This document shows positions 15,099-23,511 of a stretch of DNA of 64,000 nt, piece after piece; position 1 is the first letter of the stretch, and the number at the start of each line of letters is the position of its first letter. The translations under genes were made by a program, and so were the position numbers. Below the pieces are notes generated by a model. The model ran no database searches. It had not been told where the DNA came from and worked only from the letters and a program-made list of their open reading frames with translations. This DNA is from Shinella sp. XGS7 (GTDB taxonomy: Bacteria; Pseudomonadota; Gammaproteobacteria; Burkholderiales; Burkholderiaceae_C). Location of the stretch: positions 1,329,501 through 1,393,500 of the forward strand of contig NZ_CP084758.1 in the NCBI RefSeq assembly GCF_020535565.1. Reading direction: 5' to 3'.

Positions 15099-15716
15099 TC
15101 AGAGCTTGGGGATTCGGATGCGGCTGACCATCAGCGAGCCGGAGAGCGCGAACATCAGCACCAGGGGGTGCAGGGTGAAGCCCGCGATCTTGAGCGCGCC
15201 GAACCAGAGCTGCTCGCCCAGGGCGCCCTGGGCGGCCGCCACCCACAGCACGAGCACAAGGGCCAGGGAGGTGGGGATGGGCGTGCCCTCGAAGTACTTG
15301 ACCTTGTCCCCGCCCTCGCTGAGCTTCTCGGCCGTGATGTTGAAGCGGGCCAGGCGCGAGACGCCGCAGGCCACGAAGAAGACCAGGATGACGCGGTCGT
15401 ACAGGCCCTGCATGCCACAGCCGTAGGCGATGGCGGCAGGGGCCACGCCGAAGGAGATCACGTCGGCCAGGGAGTCCAGCTCGCGGCCCATGGCCGAGCT
15501 CTGCTGGCGCCAGCGGGCGATGCGGCCGTCCAGCACATCGAAGACCAGGGCCGCCGGGATCAGGGCGCAGGCGTAGAAGAGGTGCATGACCTCGCGGGTC
15601 TGCAGATAGGTCATCACCGAGAACAGGGCGCCCATGCCGCAGAAGGCATTGCCCAGGGTGAACCAGTCGGCGAGATGGAACTCGCGGATCATCGAGAAAG
15701 GCTTGGGGCGATTCAT
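15099..15716 (-). CDS. pssA: CDP-diacylglycerol-serine O-phosphatidyltransferase
   Basis: A 205-residue inner-membrane enzyme joining CDP-diacylglycerol and serine to make phosphatidylserine, the precursor of phosphatidylethanolamine. The CDP-alcohol phosphatidyltransferase signature D-x2-DG-x2-AR-x8-G-x3-D-x3-D is complete in DVLDGRIARW ... GRELDSLADVISFG. Six to seven hydrophobic segments follow. ATG 15716 (MNRPKPFSMIREFHLADWFT) matches the usual beginning of the family; ATG 15728 four codons earlier is possible. The gene appears to stand alone; psd is not in the window. Confidence 0.93.
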   Translation of the reverse strand: MNRPKPFSMIREFHLADWFTLGNAFCGMGALFSVMTYLQTREVMHLFYACALIPAALVFDVLDGRIARWRQQSSAMGRELDSLADVISFGVAPAAIAYGCGMQGLYDRVILVFFVACGVSRLARFNITAEKLSEGGDKVKYFEGTPIPTSLALVLVLWVAAAQGALGEQLWFGALKIAGFTLHPLVLMFALSGSLMVSRIRIPKL

Positions 15717-15768
15717 GCCCGCCAGCATAAGCCACCGGCGCCCGACCCGGCTGAAGCGGAGCTGAGGC

Positions 15769-16869
15769 TCAGGCCTGCCGGGCAGGCTTGGGAGCCGGCG
15801 GCCGGGCCAGGGCCTTGATGCTCAGATGCCGCACCAGCAGGGGCAGGGGCATGCGCAGCCAGTGGCCGCGCAGATAGAGCAGGCGGCGCGCCGCGGTGCT
15901 GCCGCGGTGTTCGCAGCTGGCGTGGTCGGGCTGCAGGGCGCGGCGGAACACCGCGTCCATCAGGCGCAGCTGCCAGGCCGGCGGCGCGGCGCTGGCCTGC
16001 AGGCGCGCCGGCAGCGCGGCCGGCACGGGGCTGGCCAGCAGGCGCTCGGCATGGCGCAGGGCATAGAAGAGCACGCGTGCCAGACCCAGCGCATGGGCGC
16101 GGTGCTCCAGCGTGTCCCAGAAGCCCGCATCGGCCGCGCTGAACTCGCGCAGCAGGGCGTCGATGTCCACCAGATCGCGCAGGCCCTTGTCGAACTCGCC
16201 GTCCATGAAGAGATGGCAGGCGCTGTGCAGCAGCAGATCGGCGTCGCCCAGGCGCAGCAGGCCGGCGGCACCGGGCAGGGGCACGGCGGCCTCGATGAGG
16301 CGCTGGGCGTCCACGGTGACGCGGGCGGTGCGCGGCAGGATGTTGTGGTGCACATCGATCACGCTGCTGCGCCGCATATGGCGCATGGGCGGGATCTCGT
16401 GCATCCACTCGCGGTAGTAGCGCTGGTCGTGGGCTGTGAGCTCTTCGCTGCCTTCCCAGCCGTGGATGATGAGCTCGGACTCCACGTCCTCGATGCGTGC
16501 CAGGGGCACCAGGATGTCGATGTCGGTGAGCAGGCGGCCCTGGCCCGCGCGCAGGCCGGCCTGGGCATAGGCCCCGCCCTTGAGCAGCAGCACCGGGATC
16601 TGCAGCCCGGCCAGGGCCTGGGCGATGAAGCGGTTTTCCCAGAGCACGGCGCGGTGCTGGCTCTCGGCCACGTTCAGCGCGGCGCGCAGATGAGCCGCGG
16701 CGGGCTCGGGCGGGGTCAGGCCCAGGGCCTGGACCCGCAGGGCCAGGTGGGCCAGCAGGCGGCTGCGGCGCGCCTGGCGGATCAGAAGGTCCCAGTCGGG
16801 CAGGCCCAGGCCGCCCAGACGGGCGGGGTCGCGCAAGACCTGGATCAGCAGGGCGTCTGGCCAACTCAT
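15769..16869 (-). CDS. Nucleotidyltransferase family protein (NTP_transf_5 type), HPr-rel-A cassette
   Basis: A 366-residue protein of the uncharacterised nucleotidyltransferase group found beside surface-polysaccharide and HprK-like genes. It contains LLLKGGAYAQAGL followed by GRLLTDIDILVP, the G-G...DxD arrangement of the NTase fold, and later SSVIDVHHNI. The C-terminal half is helical without a known motif. Its ATG overlaps the end of the HprK-like kinase gene by four bases, so it is the last gene of a coupled run with the PqqD-like and Tat-signal protein genes. Substrate unknown. It could transfer a nucleotide to a protein or sugar. Confidence 0.82.
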   Translation of the reverse strand: MSWPDALLIQVLRDPARLGGLGLPDWDLLIRQARRSRLLAHLALRVQALGLTPPEPAAAHLRAALNVAESQHRAVLWENRFIAQALAGLQIPVLLLKGGAYAQAGLRAGQGRLLTDIDILVPLARIEDVESELIIHGWEGSEELTAHDQRYYREWMHEIPPMRHMRRSSVIDVHHNILPRTARVTVDAQRLIEAAVPLPGAAGLLRLGDADLLLHSACHLFMDGEFDKGLRDLVDIDALLREFSAADAGFWDTLEHRAHALGLARVLFYALRHAERLLASPVPAALPARLQASAAPPAWQLRLMDAVFRRALQPDHASCEHRGSTAARRLLYLRGHWLRMPLPLLVRHLSIKALARPPAPKPARQA

Positions 16870-17813
16870 GCCGCACGCTCCAGCGGGGCTTCGTCCGCGG
16901 CCAGTCGCTCGAAGAAGCGGGTGGCCTCGTCCAGCTGGCTGTAGCTGAAGTCCAGGGACTGGGCCGGGGCCACCATATCGGCCAGGCATTCGAAGCCGCG
17001 GCTGCCGTGCAGGTGGTAGTTGAAGGCATGGTCCAGCAGCTGCATGAAGCCGCGGGCGCGCGACAGGGCCTGGGCCCGCAGCGGGGCGCCGGCCTGGTAG
17101 CGCGGGAACACGATCCAGCCCAGGCGGGCAGGCTCCTGGTCGCGCCGCACGCTCTCGGCCGGCGGCTTCATATGGGCCACACTGCCCTTGAGGGTGTCGT
17201 GCACCACGGCACTGAAGCGGGCCTCGGGCGCGAAGCTGCGAATCACCTCGATGGAGCGGTTCTTCAGGCTCACCGGCCGGGCCAGGGGCAGGAGCAGGCC
17301 GCGCGCGGGATCAATCAGGGCCAGCTCGTCCGAGAGCAGGCGCCAGCCGCGGTTGACCAGGGCGGCGCACAGGGTGCTCTTGCCCGAGCCCGGCGGGGCC
17401 GGCAGCACCGCCACCCGGCCGCCGCGCTCGAGGGCGGCGGCATGGACCACGATGTACTGGTGGGCATGCTCGGTGACGCACCAGTTCAGCCCCCATTCCA
17501 TCATCGGCGCAGCCTGGGCCAGGGCCATGGGGCTGAAGGGGCGGTGGCCGTCCAGCTCGAACTGGGCCTGGGGGCGCAGCCAGCGGCGCAGGCCGGGCTG
17601 GGCGTCCACGCGGGGGTGGAAGTCGAAGAACGTGCCCTCCTCGGGCAGCAGGGGGTGCTCGGCGTAGAGCAGGCCCACGGCCTCGGCCACATGGGCCAGG
17701 CGGGACTGCAGGCGCAGGCTGAAGGGGCCGGTGCGCAGGCACAGGCGCCCGGCGGCCAGGCGGGCCTGCAACTCCTGCGGTGGCAAGGCTCCCAGTCTCA
17801 CGCACTCACTCAC
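16866..17813 (-). CDS. HprK-related kinase A
   Basis: A 315-residue protein related to the P-loop core of HPr kinase/phosphorylase. The P-loop is APPGSGKSTLCAAL (residues about 139-152), then RGWRLLSDELALID, the Walker B-like acidic segment. An N-terminal region of about 120 residues precedes it. The start is GTG 17813, directly after the TGA of the PqqD-like gene. A TGAG tandem repeat covers the junction. HprK-related kinase A is a named family of the HPr-rel-A system found in exosortase/PEP-CTERM bacteria. To my knowledge its substrate is not established, and no HPr gene is present here. Confidence 0.88.
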   Translation of the reverse strand: MSECVRLGALPPQELQARLAAGRLCLRTGPFSLRLQSRLAHVAEAVGLLYAEHPLLPEEGTFFDFHPRVDAQPGLRRWLRPQAQFELDGHRPFSPMALAQAAPMMEWGLNWCVTEHAHQYIVVHAAALERGGRVAVLPAPPGSGKSTLCAALVNRGWRLLSDELALIDPARGLLLPLARPVSLKNRSIEVIRSFAPEARFSAVVHDTLKGSVAHMKPPAESVRRDQEPARLGWIVFPRYQAGAPLRAQALSRARGFMQLLDHAFNYHLHGSRGFECLADMVAPAQSLDFSYSQLDEATRFFERLAADEAPLERAA

Positions 17814-18107
17814 TCAGGCGCTCAGGGTCTCGGCCAGACCGAGGGCCTCGAACTGCTGCAGGCAGGCGCCCAGCTCGGCCAGAAAGGCCTCGTCTTCCAC
17901 CGCCTCGGCACCCAGCAGGCGCTCGGCCAGCTCGGCCAGGCTCAGCGGCGCCGGGGTCTGGCGCAGGGTTTGCAGCACCTCGAAGGCGGGAGCGCCGATC
18001 AGGTGCGTGCTGGCGTTGGCGGGGTTGAAAACCAAAAACTCGCCGTCCCAGTGCCGGATCGGCGAGTTTTCGGCCAGCAGGCAGGACCAGCGCGCCGCGC
18101 CGCTCAC
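17814..18107 (-). CDS. PqqD-like peptide chaperone of the HPr-rel-A system
   Basis: A 97-residue PqqD/RRE-type protein. The sequence FLVFNPANASTHLIGAPAFEVLQ and the helical end (LAELAERLLG, FLAELGACLQQFEALGLAE) match the winged-helix fold of PqqD, which in RiPP pathways holds the leader of a precursor peptide. I chose GTG 18107 because it overlaps the TGA of the preceding gene (GTGA), as in the rest of this operon; the frame stays open upstream to ATG 18158. Position between the Tat-signal protein and HprK-related kinase suggests it presents a protein or peptide to the kinase. That is inference. Confidence 0.8.
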   Translation of the reverse strand: MSGAARWSCLLAENSPIRHWDGEFLVFNPANASTHLIGAPAFEVLQTLRQTPAPLSLAELAERLLGAEAVEDEAFLAELGACLQQFEALGLAETLSA

Positions 18108-18721
18108 GCCGTCATGACGTAGTTGAGATAGCTCTGGAACTGGGTGGCCGTGGTCCACTTCACGCCGGTGCCGCCGGGCTGGTAGCTCTTGCGCACATAG
18201 CCTTGCCAGAGCTGCTGCACCTGCAGGGTGCTCATGGGGAAGGTCTTGCCGCTGATGGAGTTCAGGTAGGCGGCTGCGGCCTTGCGGGCCATGTCCTTGT
18301 CGGTCGCCCCGGCGGTGGGGTAGGCCGAGAAGTCGTTGCGTATGGCCTTGTACAGGGTCAGGTTGGCGAACAGACCGCTGTCATTGAAGGCCACGCTGAA
18401 CAGGCGGCCGGAGCAGCCGTCGGGGTAGGCGCTGGACGCGACGCCGGACCAGGCCGTGGGGCCGCTGCCCTTGCTCAGGCTGCAGGATGGGGTCTTGCCG
18501 ATGCGGCTGGGCGGGGCCGACTGGAAGCCGGTGGGGCCGTGGCAGGTCTCGGTGCCGGCCAGCACGGGGCGGCTGGCCATGGTCATGGCGACCGGCGCCA
18601 GACCCAGACCGCCCTTGAGCAGGCGGCGGCGCGCGTTCAGGCGGTCCTGATCGCGCAGGGCGGCGCCTTGCGTGGCGTGGTCCCCATCAGGGGTGGCTTG
18701 GTCGAACTGGTTCTTATCCAT
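18104..18721 (-). CDS. Hypothetical Tat-signal protein heading the HPr-rel-A cassette
   Basis: A 205-residue protein. The first about 60 residues include NARRRLLKGGLG and a hydrophobic stretch ending SRPVLA, a twin-arginine signal with a long hydrophilic n-region. The mature part has four Cys (TETCHG, TPSCSL, PDGCSG region), Tyr/Ser-rich segments and a helical end. I do not recognise a catalytic motif. It is the first gene of the four-gene coupled run, overlapping the PqqD-like start. The start ATG 18721 was chosen over an upstream frame extension. A possible substrate of the downstream chaperone/kinase pair; unproven. Confidence 0.7.
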   Translation of the reverse strand: MDKNQFDQATPDGDHATQGAALRDQDRLNARRRLLKGGLGLAPVAMTMASRPVLAGTETCHGPTGFQSAPPSRIGKTPSCSLSKGSGPTAWSGVASSAYPDGCSGRLFSVAFNDSGLFANLTLYKAIRNDFSAYPTAGATDKDMARKAAAAYLNSISGKTFPMSTLQVQQLWQGYVRKSYQPGGTGVKWTTATQFQSYLNYVMTA

Positions 18722-18846
18722 GGCAGATTCCCGCGCAAACAAGTCCCCAAAGGGGCTTTCCTGGCCTTTTACACCCAGTAGAAGTCCAGTGTTTCATACA
18801 TCCCCGGCCAGGGAAAGCGTCCCCCCCCAGAACGGGTGGCCGCCGT

Positions 18847-19837
18847 TCAGGCCATGCCGGGCGGCAGCCAGGCGTCAATTTCCTGGGGTTTTCCATAGTG
18901 ATAGCCCTGGGCGCGCAGGCAGCCCAGCTCGCGCAGGCGCTGGGCCTCGGCCTCGGTTTCCACCCCTTCCGCCACGGCGCTGACGCCCAGGCCCTCGGCC
19001 ATGCGCAGCACGGCGGTGACGATGGCGGCATCCTGCTCCGACTTGGAGAGATTGCGCACAAAGCTCTGGTCCACCTTGAGGCAGTCGAAGGGCAGGCGTT
19101 GCAGATAGGCCAGCGAGGAATAGCCCGTGCCGAAATCGTCGATGGCGATCTTCACACCCAGGCTGCGCAGCTGGCGCAGATGCTCCTCGGTGGCCACGTC
19201 CTGCACCAGGAGCAGGGATTCGGTGATCTCCAGGGTCAGGCGCGAGGCCGGCAGGCCGGTTTCGCGCAGGATGCCCTGCAGGGTATGGGCGAAGTCCGAC
19301 TGGATGAGCTGGCGTACCGAGACATTGACATGCAGCTCGAAGTCTTCGGGCAGGGCGGCCAGGCGCTCGGCCACATCGCGGGTGGCGCGGCGCAGCACCC
19401 AGTCGCCCAGGGCCAGGATCAGGTCCGATTCCTCGGCCACGGGAATGAAGACGCCCGGCGAGATCCAGCCGCGCTCGGGATGCTTCCAGCGCAGCAGGGC
19501 CTCCATGCCCGTCATGCGGCCCTCGGCCAGGGTCACGACCGGCTGGTAGTGCACCCGCAGCTCCTCGCGCTCCAGGGCCTGGCGCAGCTCCATGGCCAGG
19601 CGGGCGCGCTGGGTCGAGCGCTCCATCATGGCCGGCTCGAACACCACCACCTGGCCCCGGCCCAGGCGCTTGGCCTCGCTCAGGGCCACGCTGCCGTGGC
19701 GCAGCCAGTCGCCCAGGCTGGCGGCGGGCAGCAGGCCCCCCACCACGCCGGCGCTGGCGCTGACCAGGATTTCATCCTCGCCCGAACAGAAGGGGTGCTC
19801 GAACAGGGCCATCACGTCGCGGCCCAGACGGCCTAGG
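18847..19837 (-). pseudogene. 3' fragment of IS-disrupted GGDEF-EAL gene (EAL domain)
   Basis: This fragment encodes the end of a GGDEF domain (LVSASAGVVG ... ALSEAKRLGRGQVVVF) and a complete EAL domain. EAL catalytic features are all visible: EALLRW, NVSVRQL, EITES, IDDFGTGYSSL, LKVDQSF, AEGVETEAEA and QGYHYGKP. A cyclic-di-GMP phosphodiesterase would therefore be expected if translated. The native frame was cut by the IS481-family element at 19838. An open frame continues 71 bases into the IS, where an ATG at 19908 could start a fusion with about 24 IS-encoded residues. Joined to the 20881-22427 fragment with one target copy removed, it restores 843 codons in frame. Confidence 0.9.
19832..19837. 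repeat. Left target-site duplication CCTAGG
   Basis: Six-base copy directly left of the IS; the identical CCTAGG stands at 20881-20886 to its right. It fits the NCTAGN target reported for Bordetella IS481. Confidence 0.92.
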
Positions 19838-19858
19838 TGTGATGCTTCAATAGGTTGT
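19838..19858 (+). repeat. Left terminal inverted repeat of the IS
   Basis: Begins TGTGATGCTTCAA; pairs with the right end at 17 of 21 positions. Confidence 0.9.
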
Positions 19859-19934
19859 ATCCGGTGTTCATCCGGATTGGGTTTGAGAGACTGGAAGTCG
19901 CCAAACACCCAATCGTCCCAGGAGCACCAACCGG

Positions 19935-20885
19935 ATGAACAGCCATAAGCATGCCCGACTTACCTACGCCCGCCGAGTCGAGATGGTCAGGCAGATGACC
20001 GCGGAAGGTCTCAGCGCCCCAGCAGCGGCTGCAGCGCAAGGCGTGACGGCCCCGACGGCCAGGAAGTGGCTCGGCCGCTATTTGGCCGGCGGTGAAGCCG
20101 CCTTGGCTGATGCCTCTTCGCGTCCCACGCACTCACCCAGAGCCATCGCTCCAGCCAAGGCGTTGCTCATCGTCGAGTTGCGCCGCCGCCGAATGCTGCA
20201 GTCCAGCATCGCCCGCAGCGTGGGCGTCTCGGCCGCCACTGTCAGCCGTGTGCTGGCTCGTGCTGGACTGTCCAAGCTCAGCGACCTGGAGCCGACTGAG
20301 CCCGTGGTGCGCTACGAGCGCGAGGCGCCGGGCGAGCTGCTGCACATCGACACCAAGAAGCTCGGGCGCATCGTGCGCCCGAGCCATCGCGTCACAGGTA
20401 ATCGACGCGACTCGGTGGACGGTGCGGGCTGGGAGACGCTGTTCGTGGCCATTGACGATCACGCACGACTGGCCTTCACGGCCATGCATCCGGACGAGAA
20501 GAAAGCCCAGGCGGTGCAGTTCTTGAAGAATGCCGTGGCGTACTACGCCAGGATGGGCGTCACGGTCCAGCGGCTGCTCACCGACAACGGCGCGGCATTC
20601 CGCTCGCGAGAGTTCCGCCAGGCCTGCGTCGAACTCGGCATCAAGCACAGCTTCACGAAGCCCTACACGCCCAAAACCAACGGCAAGGCCGAGCGCTTCA
20701 TCCAGACCGCGCTCCGTGAATGGGCCTACGGCTGGACGTACCAGAGCTCGGCTCAACGCACGGCGGCCCTGGCCCATTGGCAGCATCACTACAACTGCCA
20801 CCGACCGCACAGCGGCATCGGCGGCGTCCCGCCTATCTGCAGACTAAGTGCCTCAAGAAACAACGTCTTGACGCTTCACACCTAG
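19935..20885 (+). CDS. IS481 family transposase
   Basis: A 316-residue DDE transposase. Helix-turn-helix domains occupy the N-terminal about 115 residues (AAAAAQGVTAPTARKWLGRY and ARSVGVSAATVSRVLARAGL). The catalytic core has the first Asp in LLHIDTKKLGRI, the second Asp in LLTDNGAAFRS and the Glu in NGKAERFIQTAL, then HYNCHRPHSGIGG. The frame looks intact. The last codon (ACC, 20880-20882) and the stop TAG (20883-20885) lie largely in the flanking target duplication: the element itself ends at 20880. So the stop is supplied by the CTAG core of the insertion site. Confidence 0.94.
   Translation: MNSHKHARLTYARRVEMVRQMTAEGLSAPAAAAAQGVTAPTARKWLGRYLAGGEAALADASSRPTHSPRAIAPAKALLIVELRRRRMLQSSIARSVGVSAATVSRVLARAGLSKLSDLEPTEPVVRYEREAPGELLHIDTKKLGRIVRPSHRVTGNRRDSVDGAGWETLFVAIDDHARLAFTAMHPDEKKAQAVQFLKNAVAYYARMGVTVQRLLTDNGAAFRSREFRQACVELGIKHSFTKPYTPKTNGKAERFIQTALREWAYGWTYQSSAQRTAALAHWQHHYNCHRPHSGIGGVPPICRLSASRNNVLTLHT
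20860..20880 (-). repeat. Right terminal inverted repeat of the IS
   Basis: Read on the minus strand it begins TGTGAAGCGTCAA and mirrors the left end. Confidence 0.9.
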
Positions 20886-20886
20886 G
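20881..20886. repeat. Right target-site duplication CCTAGG
   Basis: Second copy of the 6-base target; contains the TAG that ends the transposase frame. Confidence 0.92.
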
Positions 20887-22427
20887 CCGGCAGGATCCAG
20901 GGGGGCGACCAGGCCCATGTGCAGCAGGGCGAACTCGTCCCCGCCCAGGCGGGCCAGGCGCAGACCCGGCAGGCGCTCGCGCAGGCGCTCGGCAATGCCT
21001 TGCAGCAGCTGGTCGCCGGTGCCATGACCCAGGCTGTTGTTGATGGCCCTGAAGCCGTCCAGGCCCACCAGCACCAGGGCGGCGGGGCGGGGCAGGGCCC
21101 AGTCGGTCTGTTCCAGCAGGCCGCGGCGGGTGAGGGCGCGGGTCAGGTCGTCGTAGATCAGCTGCTCGCGCATGCGGCCGAAGGACTGCTGCAGGCGCTC
21201 GGCCATCTCGTTGAAGGCGCGCACCAGCAGGGCGGTTTCACGCAGGGTGGCGGCTTCGGCGATATTGCCCGGCGGGCTGTCCTGCCAGCGGCCGCGGGCC
21301 AGGCGGTTGGCGGCAGCGGCAGTGTCCAGGATGGGGCGGGTGATGCGGCCTATGCCCCACAGGCCCAGGGCGATGGCCAGCAGGGCAATGCCGCTGACCA
21401 GCAGCATGCTGCGGCCCTGGGCGCTGCGGATCTCGCCCAGCAGCTCGGTCTCGGGCACCAGGACCACGATGCGCCAGTCCAGGCCGCGGGTGTCGGAATA
21501 GGGGCTGACCCGGCCGAAATAGAGCTCGCCTTCGTGCCGCAGCGTGAAGCCGCTGCCGCTTTCGGTGGGGGCCGCGTCCACCAGTGGTGCGGCCGAGCGC
21601 ATCAGGGAGATGGCGCTGTCACGCAGCAGCGGGCGGTCGCCGCGCCCGCCCTCGCCGGTCACGCCGCCGGGCTCGGAGTGGGCCACCAGGCGGCCATCCA
21701 GCTCGGTGATGAAGATCATGCCGCGCCCGCGCAGGGGCTCGTCGCGCAGGAAGCGGTTCAGGCCGTCGAGCTTGACGTCGGCGGCCATGACGCCCAGCAA
21801 GTCCCCGTTGCGGCGCACCGGGGCGATGGCCGAGATGGCCACCTCGGCGCGCTCGTCCCGGTTCACATAGATGGACGACCAGGAGGGTTTGCCGCTCTGC
21901 GCCGCCGGAGCGTACCAGGGGCGCACCCGGGGGTCGTAGCCCGGGAACTCGGCGGTGACGGCGCCGGGGGTGTCGCGGTCGTAGATGCGCAGGGCGCCGC
22001 CGGTGTCGGCGTCCTTGAGCATCAGGGTGAAGCCGCCGGATTCGCGGCGCAGGCCGGCGTAGTCGCCCTGGCGGCCGCCGAAGCTCAGCACGCTGATCTG
22101 GCGCTCGTCTCGGTACAGATCGCCATAGACGCCGCGCAGATAGCGCCAGATCGGGCCCATATCGCCGGGGCGGTAGAGATCGTGGCGGGCAATCGCATCG
22201 GCCAGAGAGAGCTGGATGCGAAAGGGCTCGTCCAGGAACAGGGCCAGGCGGTTGCGGGTGTTGGCGGCCAGCGAATCGAGCTGGCGCGCGCTCTCCTGCT
22301 GGATCAGCTGGTCGAGATGGCGCTGCTGCGTCAGGGCCTGCAGCAGGACGGTGGCGATGAACAGGAGCACAAAGGGCACCGCAATGGCGGTGCGCAGGGA
22401 AGGTCTCAGGGCGCGACCCACAAACAA
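20881..22427 (-). pseudogene. 5' fragment of IS-disrupted dCache-HAMP-GGDEF-EAL gene
   Basis: This part encodes a first membrane helix (AIAVPFVLLFIATVLL), a periplasmic dCache-type sensor of about 280 residues, a second helix (SMLLVSGIALLAIALGLWGIGRI), a HAMP segment and the first part of a GGDEF domain with LARLGGDEFALLH intact. The frame then runs into the IS and stops at 20853 after nine foreign residues, so the GGDEF domain is truncated and cyclase activity unlikely. Native partner is the EAL fragment at 18847-19837. The ancestral protein would be an inner-membrane cyclic-di-GMP enzyme of 843 residues with both cyclase and phosphodiesterase motifs. Confidence 0.9.
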
Positions 22428-22553
22428 TGCTCCTTGGCTGGATCGGTTCCGGGTGGGAGGTCCGGCTGCGCGATTATCCGGGCAGCTTTCGCAGGCCCGG
22501 CTCGGGGATTAGCCCGGGTTCCCGGTGCTTTTTTGCGCCTGGGCCGCGCGGGT

Positions 22554-23435
22554 TCAGAGCTGGCGCGCCTTGAAGGTGTCGCAGGCCGCGATGTCGCCCT
22601 GCTCCAGCCCGCGCTGGAACCAGCGCACCCGCTGGGCGCTGCTGCCGTGGGTGAAGCTCTCCGGCACCACCCGGCCCTGGCTCTGGCGCTGCAGGGTGTC
22701 GTCGCCGATGCGCGAGGCGGCGTTCAGGGCCTCCTCGATGTCGCCGGCCTCCAGCCAGGCCTTGCTGCGCTGGGAGTGGTGGGCCCAGACGCCCGAGAAG
22801 CAGTCGGCCTGCAGCTCCAGGCGCACGCTCAGGGCGTTGTACTCGCGCTGCGAGACCCGGCCGCGCGCCTGGTCCAGCTTCTCGCTGATGCCCATCAGGT
22901 TCTGCAGATGGTGGCCCACCTCGTGGGCGATCACATAGGCCTGGGCAAAGTCGCCCGGTGCGCCCAGGCGCTCGCGCAAGGTGTCGTAGAAGCCCAGATC
23001 GATATAGACCTTGCGGTCGCCCGGGCAGTAGAAGGGCCCCATGGCCGCCTGGCCCTGGCCGCAGGCCGTGGGCGTGCCGTCGCGGAACAGCACCAGGCGC
23101 GGCGCCTCGTAGCGCTGCTGGCGCTGGCTGAAGTAGGCGCCCCACACGTCCTCGGTATCGGCCAGCACGATGGAGACAAAGCGCCCTGCCGGATCCTGGG
23201 GTTTGGCGGCGGGCTCGGCCGGCGCTTCGGCCGGCGCGGGGCCGGGCAGGCCGCCGCCGTCCAGCAGGCCCAGCACCGTCATGGGGTTGATGCCGAAGGC
23301 CCAGGCCGCCAGCAGGGCCACCACCAGGCCGCCCAGGCCCACGCCCCGCCCGCCGCCCAGACCCGCGCCGCGGCGCGGGCCGGCATCGCGCAGGTCCTCG
23401 ACATTGTCGCTTTCGCGCTGACCTTCCCACTTCAT
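22554..23435 (-). CDS. ypfJ: YpfJ-type neutral zinc metallopeptidase
   Basis: A 293-residue protein of the YpfJ/zinc metallopeptidase family. A basic N-terminal 35 residues precede one membrane helix ([17 protein letters not shown]) and a Pro/Ala linker. The catalytic domain has the metal site [14 protein letters not shown] and downstream [13 protein letters not shown], with [16 protein letters not shown] ahead of it. The function of YpfJ proteins is not well established. The start ATG 23435 has GAGGAG seven bases upstream. It is divergent from the GGDEF gene. Confidence 0.92.
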   Translation of the reverse strand: MKWEGQRESDNVEDLRDAGPRRGAGLGGGRGVGLGGLVVALLAAWAFGINPMTVLGLLDGGGLPGPAPAEAPAEPAAKPQDPAGRFVSIVLADTEDVWGAYFSQRQQRYEAPRLVLFRDGTPTACGQGQAAMGPFYCPGDRKVYIDLGFYDTLRERLGAPGDFAQAYVIAHEVGHHLQNLMGISEKLDQARGRVSQREYNALSVRLELQADCFSGVWAHHSQRSKAWLEAGDIEEALNAASRIGDDTLQRQSQGRVVPESFTHGSSAQRVRWFQRGLEQGDIAACDTFKARQL

Positions 23436-23511
23436 CGCCGGCTCCTCGGGTTGACTCACCCGTGTGCGATGTTACGGTGTGGGCTGGATGATCGACGATC
23501 TGAGGAGTGGG

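Larger units (their letters stand above)
19838..20880 (+). mobile_element. IS481-family insertion sequence, 1043 bp, complete
   Basis: The ends are imperfect 21-base inverted repeats starting TGTGA (17 of 21 positions match), flanked by a 6-bp direct repeat CCTAGG. One long transposase gene fills the element. The element lies inside a GGDEF-EAL gene on the opposite strand. Its intact ends, intact transposase and perfectly restorable target gene point to a recent insertion. Its G+C is lower than that of the flanks. Confidence 0.93.
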
